DNA from: Synechococcus sp. 8F6 | GTDB taxonomy: Bacteria > Cyanobacteriota > Cyanobacteriia > PCC-6307 > Cyanobiaceae | Direction of reading: 5' to 3' | NCBI RefSeq assembly: GCF_002252665.1 | Contig: NZ_NQKZ01000001.1 | Location: forward strand, 124,001-188,000 | Length of the DNA stretch: 64,000 nt | Shown: piece after piece, positions 26,434-35,315 of the stretch | How the letters are laid out: each line of letters starts with the position of its first letter | Position numbering within the stretch: the first letter of the stretch is position 1 | Translations under genes and position numbers: made by a program | The notes under the pieces: generated by a model | Databases searched by the model: none | What the model was told of the DNA's origin: nothing | Seen by the model: only the letters and a program-made list of their open reading frames with translations

Positions 26434-26679
26434 ATGGCTTACCCCACTGCATCTCATCCGGGTCCGTCTCACCTTGGCTCCCAGCACGGATCCTCCAGCC
26501 GTTTCACCCAAGCTTCTCGCCCTGGATTTCCCCCCTCGTCTGGTGAGGGAGAGCATCAGTTGGAGAAACTAGAATTTGCCCTGGCTGTGGCCCTCACCCG
26601 CGGCGATCTTCAGCGCTCCCAGGCTCTGAGAGATCAAATTGCGGCATTGGGTGGCAATCAGGAAGAGCCCGGTACGTGA
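26434..26679 (+). CDS. Small protein with a UVR-like helical motif
   Basis: An 81-aa protein with a Ser/Pro/His-rich, disordered N-terminus (1-45) and a helical C-terminus LEKLEFALAVALTRGDLQRSQALRDQIAALGG. The pattern of leucines, alanines and LRDQI resembles the UVR motif that UvrB and UvrC use to bind each other (compare [13 protein letters not shown] in this window's UvrB), though the length is minimal. It may also be a generic helical hairpin. ATG 26434 sits behind GAAAGTGGAC, a weak ribosome-binding site. Second of three small genes in a row on this strand. Confidence 0.58.
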   Translation: MAYPTASHPGPSHLGSQHGSSSRFTQASRPGFPPSSGEGEHQLEKLEFALAVALTRGDLQRSQALRDQIAALGGNQEEPGT

Positions 26680-26767
26680 TGGCTGATCCCGTGGCCTGAG
26701 AGCCCATCCAGGCCACGGTTTTGGGGTTCGCCCTTCTTGGCGACAACTTTTGACAGCAGGCGTTGCG

Positions 26768-27001
26768 ATGACAGCTATTTTTTCCACGCCCATGCGATCG
26801 CCATCGGCAGCTCCCATTCCTGACGAGCGTCGCGGCCAGCTGAAGCAAGCCATTCGAGACAATGAGGCCCGGGCTCAGCTCGCGGCTGAACAGGGGGATC
26901 TGGCTCAGTCTGCGCGCTTCATTTTGGCGGCTTTGGACGGTGAACGCCGCATGGCATCAACGGGTCCCCAGGTGCTGCAACTGATCAAGCCCCGGAGCTG
27001 A
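26768..27001 (+). CDS. Small helical protein, uncharacterised
   Basis: A 77-aa protein: about 15 variable residues, then a helical hairpin IPDERRGQLKQAIRDNEARAQLAAEQGDLAQSARFILAALDGERRMAS and a short tail. Charged and alanine-rich residues alternate as in a two-helix bundle. ATG 26768 is preferred over an upstream in-frame TTG at 26750. It shares the QGDLAQSARF / RGDLQRSQAL pattern with the preceding small gene, so the two may be related by duplication. It ends 85 bp before tRNA-Gly. Function unknown. Confidence 0.6.
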   Translation: MTAIFSTPMRSPSAAPIPDERRGQLKQAIRDNEARAQLAAEQGDLAQSARFILAALDGERRMASTGPQVLQLIKPRS

Positions 27002-27085
27002 GGTGCTTTGTTGCTTGTATCAGATTGTTGCTTGAATCCGGCGCTATTTCTAACGACTGCGAAATAAAGCTGTTTGCGAACCGAA

Positions 27086-27156
27086 GCGGGTGACCGGACT
27101 CGAACCGGCGACGTTCAGCTTGGGAAGCTGACATTCTACCACTGAATTACACCCGC
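27086..27156 (-). tRNA. tRNA-Gly (anticodon CCC)
   Basis: A 71-nt cloverleaf on the minus strand. Acceptor arm GCGGGTG/CACCCGC, D-arm around ATTCAGTGGTAGAAT, anticodon stem TCAGC/GCTGA with loop TTCCCAA (anticodon CCC), and T-arm GCCGG-TTCGAGT-CCGGT are all seen. The 3' CCA is not encoded (TTCGG follows). It lies between small protein genes and the aminotransferase gene. The match to the standard tRNA fold is complete. Confidence 0.95.
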
Positions 27157-27216
27157 AGAAGTGAAGTAAAGCTGTTTGGAATTTGCTTCACTTCACCAAT
27201 GTACCCGGTCAGGACA

Positions 27217-28368
27217 TCAGCCGGCCAGAGCTGCTGCGCAGGCGGCCACGCCAGCGCCTGGTGTGCCCTTGTGCAGGCCCAGATCGGCGAGGGTGGCTTC
27301 GATGGCGGCCACGGCGGTGAGCACGTCGCGATCGCACACGAAGCCCAGGTGGCCGATGCGGAACACATGACCCTTGAGATGGTCCTGGCCGCCGGCCAGC
27401 AGGATGTCGAACTTCTCCTTCACGGCCTTGCGCAGGGCCTCGGCGTCGATGCCCTCGGGGGCCACGGCGGTGATGGCGGGGCTGCCCGTGCCCTCAGCGG
27501 CGTAGAGGGGCAGGCCGATGGCCTTCATGCCGGCCTGGGCGGCGGCGCGGTGGCGGCTGTGGCGGGCAAAGATCGCCTCCAGTCCCTCGGTCTGCATCAT
27601 CTCCAGGGCCGCCTCGAGGGCGAAGTAGAGGTTGATGGCGGGCGTGAAGGGGTTGCTGTCGGCTTGGGCCGATTTGCGGTACTTGCCCAGATCCAGATAG
27701 AACTTCGGCAGGTCGGAGCGCTCGTAGGCGGCCCAGGCGCGCTCGCTCATGGCCACGAAGGCCAGGCCCGGCGGCATCATGTAGCCCTTCTGGGAGCCGG
27801 ATCCGATCACATCGAGGCCCCAGGCATCCATCGGCACGTTGCAGGCGCCGAGGCTGGTGACGCAGTCGGCAATCGTGAGTGCCGTGCCATGGGCACGCAC
27901 GTGCTCGGCGATGGTTTCCAGGTCGTTGATCACGCCCGTGGAGGTTTCCGAGTGGGTGAGGATCACCGCCTTGATCGCCTTGGCGGTGTCGGCCTCCAGG
28001 GCAGCGCGGAAGGCCTCGGGATCGAGGGGCTGGCCCCACTCAGCCTTGATCACCTGCACATCCAGGCCATAGGCCTGGGCCACCTTCACCCAACGCTCAC
28101 CGAATTTGCCGTTGTCGCCGCAGAGCACCGTGTCGCCCTTGCTCAGCACGTTGATGATCCCGGCTTCCATGGCGGCGGTGCCGCTGCCGGTGATCACCAG
28201 CACGTCGCTGCTGGTTTGATGCAGCCACTGCAGCTGCTCGGTGGTGCGCTTGACGATCTTCTGAAAGTCGGCGCTGCGGTGGCCGATCGGGTGGCGGCCC
28301 ATCGCCTGCAGGACGGTTTCCGGCACCGGGGTTGGGCCGGGGATCATCAGGGTGAGCTTGTCCTGCAT
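27217..28368 (-). CDS. Serine/alanine--glyoxylate aminotransferase (class V, PLP)
   Basis: A 383-aa class V PLP enzyme. MIPGPTPVPETVLQAMGRHPIGHRS, TGSGTAAMEAGIINVL, HSETSTGVINDLE, VTSLGACNVPMDAWGLDVIGSGSQKGYMMPPGL (Schiff-base lysine near residue 195 in GSQKGY) and PSRHRA-like regions match the AGT/SGT family also mislabelled as soluble hydrogenase small subunit. In cyanobacteria this would act in photorespiration, converting glyoxylate to glycine. ATG 28368 is the conserved start; upstream frame only mirrors cbiD. It is divergent from cbiD, with 60 bp of AT-rich DNA between them. Confidence 0.9.
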   Translation of the reverse strand: MQDKLTLMIPGPTPVPETVLQAMGRHPIGHRSADFQKIVKRTTEQLQWLHQTSSDVLVITGSGTAAMEAGIINVLSKGDTVLCGDNGKFGERWVKVAQAYGLDVQVIKAEWGQPLDPEAFRAALEADTAKAIKAVILTHSETSTGVINDLETIAEHVRAHGTALTIADCVTSLGACNVPMDAWGLDVIGSGSQKGYMMPPGLAFVAMSERAWAAYERSDLPKFYLDLGKYRKSAQADSNPFTPAINLYFALEAALEMMQTEGLEAIFARHSRHRAAAQAGMKAIGLPLYAAEGTGSPAITAVAPEGIDAEALRKAVKEKFDILLAGGQDHLKGHVFRIGHLGFVCDRDVLTAVAAIEATLADLGLHKGTPGAGVAACAAALAG

Positions 28369-28428
28369 GGGTAGGGGGGCGCTGCGGCGGGCGGCGGCGG
28401 ACCGCACAATCGACCACCATAAAAAACA

Positions 28429-29625
28429 GTGCTCCCCAGGCCCTTGGCCGAGTCGATCCAACCCCAGAACACCGCCGGGGATTTCACCGGGGGCTACACC
28501 GGGGGCTACACCGTGCCGGTGTGGCTCACGGCGGCGGCGAGGGCAGCCCTGCTGACCCTGCGCAGTGAACCCTGGGAGCGGCTCCAGCTGCTCTGGCTTG
28601 ATCCTGCAGCCGCCCCTGGTGCACCTGGTAGCGAGCCCCGGCACGTGCCGGTGGAGGCGGCTGCCCCCCTGGCGGATGGCTGGGTGCTGGCCATCGCCCG
28701 CTGCGATCCCGGCCCTGGCGTGCTCGATCTCACCCGCGACCTGGCCCTGTGGGTGCTGCTGCGTTGGCAGGAGGGGCCCGGCGACTGGCTCACCTTGCGG
28801 GCCGGCGCGGGCGTGGGGGTGCTGCAGGCCAGCGGCGAGCCCTGTCTGTCGACCTATGCCCGCCAGTTGCTGGAGGTCAATCTGCGCCCCCTTGTGCCGC
28901 CGGGGCGTCGTTTGGAGCTGCAGGTGGTGATTCCCGAGGGCCGCCGGCTGGCGGAGCGCACCAGCAACGCCGCCTTCGGGGTGGTGGAGGGCCTGGCCCT
29001 GATCGGCACCCAGGCCGAGGTGCAGCGCAGTGCCGCCCCCGATCAGCTGGAGGCGGCTCTGGCGGCGCTGCGCCAGCGAGCGGCAGCTCCGCAGTTCGCT
29101 GGCGATCTGGTGCTGGTGATCGGCGAGAACGGCCTCGATCTGGCGCCGCGTCTGGGCTTGCCGCCCGAGCTGGTGGTGAAGGCGGGCAACTGGCTCGGCC
29201 CGTTGTTGGTGGCCGCGGCGGAAGCGGGGGTGCAACGGCTGCTGCTGCTGGGCTACCAGGGCAAGCTGATCAAGCTGGCCGGGGGCATCTTCCACACCCA
29301 TCACCACCTGGCCGATGGCCGCGCCGAGGTGCTCACGGCCCTGGCGGCCCTGGCGGGCCTGGGGGGTGAGGCGCTGCAGGCCCTGCACGACGCCCCCACG
29401 GTGGAGGCGGCCCTGGCCGAGGTGGCCCAGCGCGATCGCCCCCGGGCTGATCAGCTCCGCCAGCGCATTGCCGCGGCGGTGGAGCAGCGCAGCCAGCGCT
29501 ACCTGGCCCGCTATGGACAGGAGTCGATGGCGGTAGGGGCGGTGTTGTTTGATCGGTCCCGCCAGATCTGCGGCCAGGGCCCGGTGGGTCTGGATCTGCT
29601 CACGGCGCTGCGGGGTGTTGCCTGA
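28429..29625 (+). CDS. cbiD: Cobalt-precorrin-5B (C1)-methyltransferase CbiD
   Basis: Adds the C-1 methyl group in the anaerobic corrin pathway to vitamin B12. The 398-aa product has the CbiD entry segment [19 protein letters not shown] near residue 28, PGVLDLT-like, [42 protein letters not shown] and the C-terminal [32 protein letters not shown]. The GYT[TL]P-type entry is altered here: [12 protein letters not shown] is a short tandem repeat. GTG 28429 is the chosen start; no better start is nearer the conserved part. cobH, another corrin gene, is in the same window at 61 kb. Confidence 0.9.
   Translation: MLPRPLAESIQPQNTAGDFTGGYTGGYTVPVWLTAAARAALLTLRSEPWERLQLLWLDPAAAPGAPGSEPRHVPVEAAAPLADGWVLAIARCDPGPGVLDLTRDLALWVLLRWQEGPGDWLTLRAGAGVGVLQASGEPCLSTYARQLLEVNLRPLVPPGRRLELQVVIPEGRRLAERTSNAAFGVVEGLALIGTQAEVQRSAAPDQLEAALAALRQRAAAPQFAGDLVLVIGENGLDLAPRLGLPPELVVKAGNWLGPLLVAAAEAGVQRLLLLGYQGKLIKLAGGIFHTHHHLADGRAEVLTALAALAGLGGEALQALHDAPTVEAALAEVAQRDRPRADQLRQRIAAAVEQRSQRYLARYGQESMAVGAVLFDRSRQICGQGPVGLDLLTALRGVA
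28489..28512 (+). repeat. 12-bp tandem duplication inside cbiD
   Basis: GGGGGCTACACC occurs twice back to back (28489-28500, 28501-28512), encoding the doubled GGYT in CbiD just before its conserved entry motif. A third degenerate copy (GGGATTTCACC) precedes. It is in frame and does not disrupt the gene. Confidence 0.85.
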
Positions 29626-29672
29626 GGGCGCCGCCTAGTGTGGTCCGAATGCCCCTGGGCCCAGCGTTGTCG

Positions 29673-31277
29673 ATGTCTCAAACCGCGTCTCCCCGGCTCG
29701 ACGCCGCCTCCCAGTCGACGCGCCATCCGGCGATTGTGATCCTGGATTTCGGCTCCCAGTATTCGGAGCTGATCGCCCGGCGGGTGCGGGAAACGGAAGT
29801 GTTTTCCCTGGTGATGGCTTACACCACCACCGCCGAGGAGCTGCGGGCGATTGCGCCGAAGGGGATCATCCTCAGCGGCGGCCCCAGTTCGGTTTACGAG
29901 GCGGGTGCGCCGGTGTGCGACCCCGGCATCTGGGAGTTGGGCATTCCGGTGCTGGGGGTTTGTTACGGCATGCAGCTGATGGTGCAGCAGCTGGGCGGCT
30001 CGGTGGTGGCCGCTGGCCGCGCCGAATACGGCAAGGCGCCGCTGCATGTGGATGATCCGGTGGATCTGCTCACCAACGTCGACGACGGCTCGACGATGTG
30101 GATGAGCCATGGCGACTCGGTGCAGCGCCTGCCGGAGGGGTTTGCGCGCCTGGCCCACACCGACAACACGCCCGAAGCGGCGGTGGCCGATCACCAGCGC
30201 CGGCTGTATGGCGTGCAGTTTCACCCCGAGGTGGTGCACTCCATCTGCGGCATGGCGATGTTGCGCAATTTCGTGTACCACATCTGTGGATGCGAAGCCG
30301 ACTGGACCACTGCCGCCTTCATCGACGAAGCGGTCGCCGATGTGCGCGCCCAGGTGGGCGACAAGCGGGTGCTGTTGGCTCTTTCGGGCGGCGTCGACTC
30401 CTCCACCCTCGCCTTTTTGCTGCACAAGGCGATCGGTGATCAGCTCACCTGCATGTTCATCGACCAGGGTTTCATGCGCAAAGGCGAGCCCGAGTTTTTG
30501 GTGGAGTTCTTCGACAAGCGTTTCCACATCAACGTCGAATACATCAACGCCCGTGAGCGCTTCATCAGCAAGCTCGATGGCGTGACCGATCCGGAGGAGA
30601 AGCGCAAGCTGATCGGCACCGAGTTCATTCGCGTCTTTGAGGAGAAGAGCAAGCGCCTCGGTCCCTTCGACTACCTGGCCCAGGGCACCCTCTATCCCGA
30701 TGTGATCGAGAGCGCGGGCACGGGCATCGACCCGAAAACCGGTGAGCGGGTGGCGGTGAAGATCAAGAGCCACCACAACGTGGGCGGCCTGCCCAAGGAT
30801 CTGCAGTTCAAGTTGGTGGAGCCCCTGCGCAAACTGTTCAAAGACGAGGTGCGCAAGGTGGGCCGCAGCCTGGGCCTGCCTGAGGAGATCGTCGGCCGCC
30901 ACCCCTTCCCGGGGCCGGGTCTGGCGATCCGCATTCTGGGCGAGGTCAACAGCGAGAAGCTCAACATCCTGCGCGATGCCGACCTGATCGTGCGTGAGGA
31001 GGTGAAGGAAGCTGGGCTCTACAACGAGATCTGGCAGGCCTTCGCCGTGCTGCTGCCGGTGCGCAGCGTGGGCGTGATGGGCGACAAGCGCACTTATGCC
31101 TTCCCGATCGTGCTGCGCTGCGTGTCGTCGGAAGACGGCATGACGGCGGATTGGTCACGCCTGCCCTACGACCTGCTGGAGACCATCTCCAACCGCATCG
31201 TCAATGAGGTGAAGGGCGTCAACCGGGTGGTGCTCGACATCACCAGCAAGCCCCCCGGCACAATCGAGTGGGAGTAG
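29673..31277 (+). CDS. guaA: GMP synthase (glutamine-hydrolysing)
   Basis: Converts XMP to GMP with glutamine as ammonia donor. The 534-aa product has the class I amidotransferase domain: [49 protein letters not shown] (nucleophile Cys in GVCYGMQ), QFHPEVVHS; and the ATP-pyrophosphatase domain: [20 protein letters not shown] (PP-loop), [11 protein letters not shown], ending with the GMP-synthase dimerisation region [45 protein letters not shown] 29673 was chosen; TTG 29640 would add 11 residues. Followed by an uncharacterised membrane protein gene. Confidence 0.96.
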   Translation: MSQTASPRLDAASQSTRHPAIVILDFGSQYSELIARRVRETEVFSLVMAYTTTAEELRAIAPKGIILSGGPSSVYEAGAPVCDPGIWELGIPVLGVCYGMQLMVQQLGGSVVAAGRAEYGKAPLHVDDPVDLLTNVDDGSTMWMSHGDSVQRLPEGFARLAHTDNTPEAAVADHQRRLYGVQFHPEVVHSICGMAMLRNFVYHICGCEADWTTAAFIDEAVADVRAQVGDKRVLLALSGGVDSSTLAFLLHKAIGDQLTCMFIDQGFMRKGEPEFLVEFFDKRFHINVEYINARERFISKLDGVTDPEEKRKLIGTEFIRVFEEKSKRLGPFDYLAQGTLYPDVIESAGTGIDPKTGERVAVKIKSHHNVGGLPKDLQFKLVEPLRKLFKDEVRKVGRSLGLPEEIVGRHPFPGPGLAIRILGEVNSEKLNILRDADLIVREEVKEAGLYNEIWQAFAVLLPVRSVGVMGDKRTYAFPIVLRCVSSEDGMTADWSRLPYDLLETISNRIVNEVKGVNRVVLDITSKPPGTIEWE

Positions 31278-31337
31278 GGGGGTGGGAGTAGCCCCGGCGG
31301 TCGACGTTCGATACCATCGGCTCCCAGCCCAGCCGTC

Positions 31338-31967
31338 GTGACTGCCGCCTCCGCGCCCCCCAGCTCGACACCCCCGGATCCCGACATGCAGCGCCGGTTG
31401 CAGCAGGACAGCATCGTGCTGGGCGGGAAAACGGTTTACCTCAACCCCTTTCTCTACTGGCGCCGCTTCGACGCCAACACCGACCGATGGCTGCGGGAGC
31501 CCGGTCAGTTGATGGAGGATCAGATCGCCAGCAATCGGGCGCGCTTCTACCCCGAGATCGACTGGGAGTTGCTTGATGACGCCGAACGGGCTGCCAAGGA
31601 TGGCGCCGTGGAGATGTTTCTCAAGAGCCTGGAGCTGATCAGCACCTTCAACCCCGAGCTCACGGCCGGCCACCTGCTTGAGGTGGAGCGCAAGATGGCG
31701 GTCACCAAGAAGAAGTCGTTTGAGCGCTGGGTGGCCCGCTCCCTGCGCCGGCGCCAGCAGGAGGAGGACAAGGCCCGGCGCCGCTTCGATCGGGAGCGCA
31801 CCCTGCGGGCCTGGGGCGAGTGGCTGGCCTTGGATGTGACCCGCCAGGCCCTGGTGCCGCTGGCCTCGCTGCTGGTGATCGCCGTGGGGGCAGGCTGGTG
31901 GTGGGGCAGCCAGCAGAATTGCCGCCAGGTGATCGTCGATCCGGGCATCCAGCGCCCGGCTCCCTAA
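31338..31967 (+). CDS. Membrane-anchored protein, uncharacterised
   Basis: A 209-aa protein with a disordered N-terminus (1-15), a mostly polar helical domain (LNPFLYWRRFDANTDRWLREPGQLMEDQIASNRARFYPEIDWELLDDAERAAKDGAVEMFLKSLELISTFNPELTAGHLLEVERKMAVTKKKSFERW), an Arg/Lys/Glu-rich helix, and one C-terminal membrane segment (ALVPLASLLVIAVGAGWWWG, about 180-200). The anchor is near the end, so most of the protein would face the cytoplasm. GTG 31338 is the start. I do not recognise the family; it looks lineage-specific. It heads a run of three genes to mrdA. Confidence 0.68.
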   Translation: MTAASAPPSSTPPDPDMQRRLQQDSIVLGGKTVYLNPFLYWRRFDANTDRWLREPGQLMEDQIASNRARFYPEIDWELLDDAERAAKDGAVEMFLKSLELISTFNPELTAGHLLEVERKMAVTKKKSFERWVARSLRRRQQEEDKARRRFDRERTLRAWGEWLALDVTRQALVPLASLLVIAVGAGWWWGSQQNCRQVIVDPGIQRPAP

Positions 31968-32017
31968 CGCCGACCCGGCGCGCGTCAGACTGGAGGCCCT
32001 GTGCCTGGATCGCCGCC

Positions 32018-32401
32018 ATGGCCACCGACCCCCTCGATGCCCTCCGGCTCACCCTCATGCAGGACGTGCTGCCCGTGGGGCTGGCCGTGGTGGAGCGGGC
32101 CCGCAAAGGCGGTGCCCAGGAGGTGATGGCGGCCTTCGATGGCCGCTCCGCCGATCCCCTCGGCACGTTGCGCCAGGAAGGGGAGCCCGCCGCCAGCGAG
32201 CTGCGCCAGGGGCTGGATCGTGTGCGGCCCGGCCTGGGCAATCCCGTGATGAAGGTGGAGGTGCACGATGTCGCTGCTGAAACGGCTGATCCCCAGGACG
32301 CCCTGGAGCTGCAGCACGGGTTGGCCCGCATTGCCGAGCGGTTGGAGCAGCTGGAGCAGCGGCTCGGCAGCCCAGAGCGTTTGGCCGCCGGCAGCAACTG
32401 A
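32018..32401 (+). CDS. Soluble helical protein, uncharacterised
   Basis: A 127-aa protein. A helical N-terminus DPLDALRLTLMQDVLPVGLAVVERARKGGAQEVMAAF is followed by a linker and a C-terminal coiled coil ELQHGLARIAERLEQLEQRLGSPERL. No membrane segment or signal peptide is present. ATG 32018 is used; the same frame runs further upstream only within the previous gene. It stops 2 bp before mrdA and may be coupled to it. Its place before PBP2 hints at cell-envelope work, but nothing in the sequence shows this. Confidence 0.62.
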   Translation: MATDPLDALRLTLMQDVLPVGLAVVERARKGGAQEVMAAFDGRSADPLGTLRQEGEPAASELRQGLDRVRPGLGNPVMKVEVHDVAAETADPQDALELQHGLARIAERLEQLEQRLGSPERLAAGSN

Positions 32402-32403
32402 TC

Positions 32404-34161
32404 ATGGCGTTTGGTCCGGCAGCGTCGCGCCACACCGGCATGGGCCGTCAACCGGCCGTGTTGCTGGTGGTGGTGGTGCTGTTCAGCAGCGCCATGGTGG
32501 CGCGCCTGGCCTGGCTGCAGCTGGCCCACGGCGCTGAGAACCGCGCCCGGGCTGATGAAAACCGGATCCGGTTGATGCCCCGCAATCCGATCCGGGGCCG
32601 GCTGTTAGATCGCCATGGCCAGGTGCTGGCCACCAGTCGCCTCACCTACAACCTCTACATCCAGCCCCGGGAGGTGGGCGATGCCCAGTGGCCGGCCCTG
32701 CGGGAGCGGCTGGCGGCGGTGATCGGCGTTGCGCCGTCCCAGCTGGAGGAGCGGCGCCGCAGCGGCGCCAATGCGGAAGGGTTTCGCATCCCCCTGGCCA
32801 GTGGCCTCAAGCCCGAGCAGGTGCTGCGCTTCCGCGAGCAGGCCAACGGGCTGACGGGCGCCGAGGTGGATGTGGACATCCTGCGCAGCTATCCCCATGG
32901 CCGGCTGGCGGCCCACGTGCTGGGTTACACCAGCGGCATCACGGAGGAGGAATACGACCAGCTACAGGTCAAGGGCTACCGGATCCGCGATCGGGTCGGC
33001 CGCAGTGGGATGGAGAAGCAGTTTGAACGCCACCTGCGCGGCGAGTGGGGTGGCCAGCAGGTGGAGGTGAATGCGGCGGGCCAGGTGCAGCGGATCCTGG
33101 GGGAGAAGCCCGCCCGGGCCGGCAAGGACCTGCGCCTCACCCTCGATCTGGCCTTGCAGCAAGCGGCGGAGCGGGCCCTCGATGGGGTGCGCAAGGGGGC
33201 GATCGTGGCGCTCGACCCCCAGACCGGGGCGATCCGGGCCCTGGCCAGCCGCCCCAGCTTCGATCCCAACGTCTTTTCCCCCGCTCCCAGCTCCAGCCAG
33301 TGGGCCAAGCTCAACGCCCCGGATTCGCCCCTGCTCAACCGCGCCTTCCAGGGCTTCCCCCCCGCCAGCACCTTCAAGATCGTCACCTCCGTGGCGGGGC
33401 TGGAATCGGGCCGCTATGCGGCCGATTCCAAGGTGATGACGATGAATTCGTTCTGCTACGCCGGCCTCTGCTACGGCGACCATGGCGCCCATGGGGCCAT
33501 CGGCTTTCCCTTCGCCCTAGCGGTGAGCAGCAACACCTTCTATTACCAAGTGGGGCTGAAAGTCGGCCCCGATGAGCTGTTTAAGGCGGCGCGTCGCATG
33601 GGCTACGGCCGGGTCACCGGCGTGGAGCTGGTGGAGGAGGAGACCCCAGGGCTGCTGGGTGATCAGGCCTGGAAACGGGAGGTGCTGGGTGAGGGCTGGA
33701 CGCCGGTCGACACCATCACCTCGGCGATTGGCCAGGGGGCCCTGCAGGTGACCCCGATCCAGATGGCCCGGCTCTACGCCGCGGTGGCCAATGGCGGCTG
33801 GCTGGTGACGCCCCACCTGGTGGAGCGCCCCACCGAACGCACCTGGATCGGCCTCAAGCCAGCCACCCTGCAGGTGCTGCGCGATGGCCTGCGTCAGGTG
33901 GTCACCAACGGCACCGCCACCCTGCTCAACGATCCCAGCCTGCCGCCGGTGGCTGGCAAGACCGGCACCGGCGAGGATCCTCCCCGGCCCGACCATGCCT
34001 GGTTCGGCGGCTATGCGCCGTCCGACAAACCCACCTTGGTGATCATTGCCTTCGGGGAAAATTCCGGCGGCTATGGCGGCACCGTGGCGGTGCCGATGGT
34101 GAAGGCCCTGATGATGACCTGGTTCCGAGGCAGCCTGCCCAGCGCGGCCGCCCGAACCTGA
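32404..34161 (+). CDS. mrdA: Penicillin-binding protein 2 (peptidoglycan DD-transpeptidase)
   Basis: The elongasome transpeptidase that cross-links lateral wall peptidoglycan. The 585-aa product has a single N-terminal membrane segment (AVLLVVVVLFSSAMVARLAW), a dimerisation/pedestal region with LLDRHGQVLATSR, and the transpeptidase domain with the active-site PPASTFKI (serine near residue 320), SSNTFYYQVG (SxN) and the KTGTGEDPP motif. GAIVALDPQTGAIRALASRPSFDPN is typical of PBP2. ATG 32404 begins 2 bp after the previous stop. rodA is not in the window. It ends 1 bp before the convergent sqdX stop. Confidence 0.94.
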   Translation: MAFGPAASRHTGMGRQPAVLLVVVVLFSSAMVARLAWLQLAHGAENRARADENRIRLMPRNPIRGRLLDRHGQVLATSRLTYNLYIQPREVGDAQWPALRERLAAVIGVAPSQLEERRRSGANAEGFRIPLASGLKPEQVLRFREQANGLTGAEVDVDILRSYPHGRLAAHVLGYTSGITEEEYDQLQVKGYRIRDRVGRSGMEKQFERHLRGEWGGQQVEVNAAGQVQRILGEKPARAGKDLRLTLDLALQQAAERALDGVRKGAIVALDPQTGAIRALASRPSFDPNVFSPAPSSSQWAKLNAPDSPLLNRAFQGFPPASTFKIVTSVAGLESGRYAADSKVMTMNSFCYAGLCYGDHGAHGAIGFPFALAVSSNTFYYQVGLKVGPDELFKAARRMGYGRVTGVELVEEETPGLLGDQAWKREVLGEGWTPVDTITSAIGQGALQVTPIQMARLYAAVANGGWLVTPHLVERPTERTWIGLKPATLQVLRDGLRQVVTNGTATLLNDPSLPPVAGKTGTGEDPPRPDHAWFGGYAPSDKPTLVIIAFGENSGGYGGTVAVPMVKALMMTWFRGSLPSAAART

Positions 34162-34162
34162 T

Positions 34163-35299
34163 TCAGGCCACCAGCTGCAGTTTCGGTTGCTCCAGCAGCG
34201 TGCGGTAGTAGCCGCGCAGCTGCTCGGTGGCCCCGGCCCAACCCCAGCGTTCGGCTTCCTCGCGGGCGTTCTGGCGCAATTGGGCCCGTTGGCTCGCATC
34301 CCCGAGCAGGCGTTCCACGGCGGCGGCCAGGCTGCCCTCCTGGTTGGGCTCGTACAGACAGCCGTTCACCCCGTCACTGACGATGTCGGGAATGCCGCCC
34401 CGGTTGGCGCCCACCACCGGGCAGCCTGCAGCCATGGCTTCGAGCAGCACCAGCCCCAGGGTTTCGGTGCTCGACGGGAACAGGAAGGCATCACCGCTGG
34501 CGTAGGCGGCCGCCAGATCTTGGCCGGCCAGGTAGCCGACGAAATGGGTGGGGGTGCCGGCAAAGATCTTTTCCAGTTGCTGGCGGTAGGGGCCGTCGCC
34601 CACCAGGGCCAGGCGCGCATCGGGCATGGCGTCGAGCACCGGCCGGATCCGCTCGATCTGCTTCTCGGCCGAGAGGCGGCCGATGTAGAGCAGCAGCTTG
34701 CCCGTGTCGCGCTGGCCGTTGAGCAGCCGTGCCCGCATGGCGTCGGAGCGCAGCGAGGGCTGGAACAGCTCGGTGTCGACACCGCGTTGCCACAGGTCGG
34801 TGTGCTGGATGCCCTTCTCGCTTAGTTCCTGCACCATCGCTGTGGAGGTGCAGAGGTTGAGGCGGGCCTGGTTGTGGGCGGCCTTGAGCAGCTCCCACAG
34901 CAGGGGCTCCAGCATGCCCATGCCGTAGTGCTCGAGGTACTTGGGCAGGTGGGTGTGATAGCTGGCCACCAGGGGGTAGGCCTTGGTTTTCGCCAGCCAG
35001 ATGCCGCCCAGGCCCAGCACCGCCGGGTTCACCACGTGCACAAGGTCGGGCTGGAAGCGATCGAGGGCTTCGGCCACCGCTGGCCGCGGCAGGGCCAGTT
35101 TCAGCTCGGGGTAGAGGGGCAGCGGCATGGCCGGCACCCCCACCACCCGGGCTCCCATGTAGGTGTCCGGCGCGCCTTCGGGACAGAAGATCAACACTTC
35201 ATCGCCGGCGGCCACGAGGTGCTGCACCGTCTTGGTGAGGCGCGTGACGATGCCGTCCACCTTGGGCAGGAAGGTCTCGGTGAAAAAGGCGATCTTCAA
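34163..35299 (-). CDS. sqdX: Sulfoquinovosyltransferase SqdX
   Basis: A GT4 glycosyltransferase that moves sulfoquinovose from UDP-sulfoquinovose to diacylglycerol, the last step of SQDG synthesis for thylakoid membranes. The 378-aa product begins KIAFFTETFLPKVDGIVTRLTKTV, has SYHTHLPKYLEHYGMGMLEP, RGVDTELFQP, and the GT4 donor motif FLFPSSTETLGLVLLEAMAAGCPVVGANRGGIPDIV. TTG 35299 is chosen: it lies 17 bp after the sqdB stop and gives the family's N-terminus; the longer frame would run into sqdB. Forms the sqdB-sqdX operon. Confidence 0.94.
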   Translation of the reverse strand: MKIAFFTETFLPKVDGIVTRLTKTVQHLVAAGDEVLIFCPEGAPDTYMGARVVGVPAMPLPLYPELKLALPRPAVAEALDRFQPDLVHVVNPAVLGLGGIWLAKTKAYPLVASYHTHLPKYLEHYGMGMLEPLLWELLKAAHNQARLNLCTSTAMVQELSEKGIQHTDLWQRGVDTELFQPSLRSDAMRARLLNGQRDTGKLLLYIGRLSAEKQIERIRPVLDAMPDARLALVGDGPYRQQLEKIFAGTPTHFVGYLAGQDLAAAYASGDAFLFPSSTETLGLVLLEAMAAGCPVVGANRGGIPDIVSDGVNGCLYEPNQEGSLAAAVERLLGDASQRAQLRQNAREEAERWGWAGATEQLRGYYRTLLEQPKLQLVA

Positions 35300-35315
35300 G
35301 GGTGGGGGGCCGGCG

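Noticed and set aside
29511-30902. A 463-aa open frame antisense to guaA
   Set aside because: His/Gln/Val-rich low-complexity sequence typical of the shadow frame of a GC-rich gene; guaA is unambiguous.
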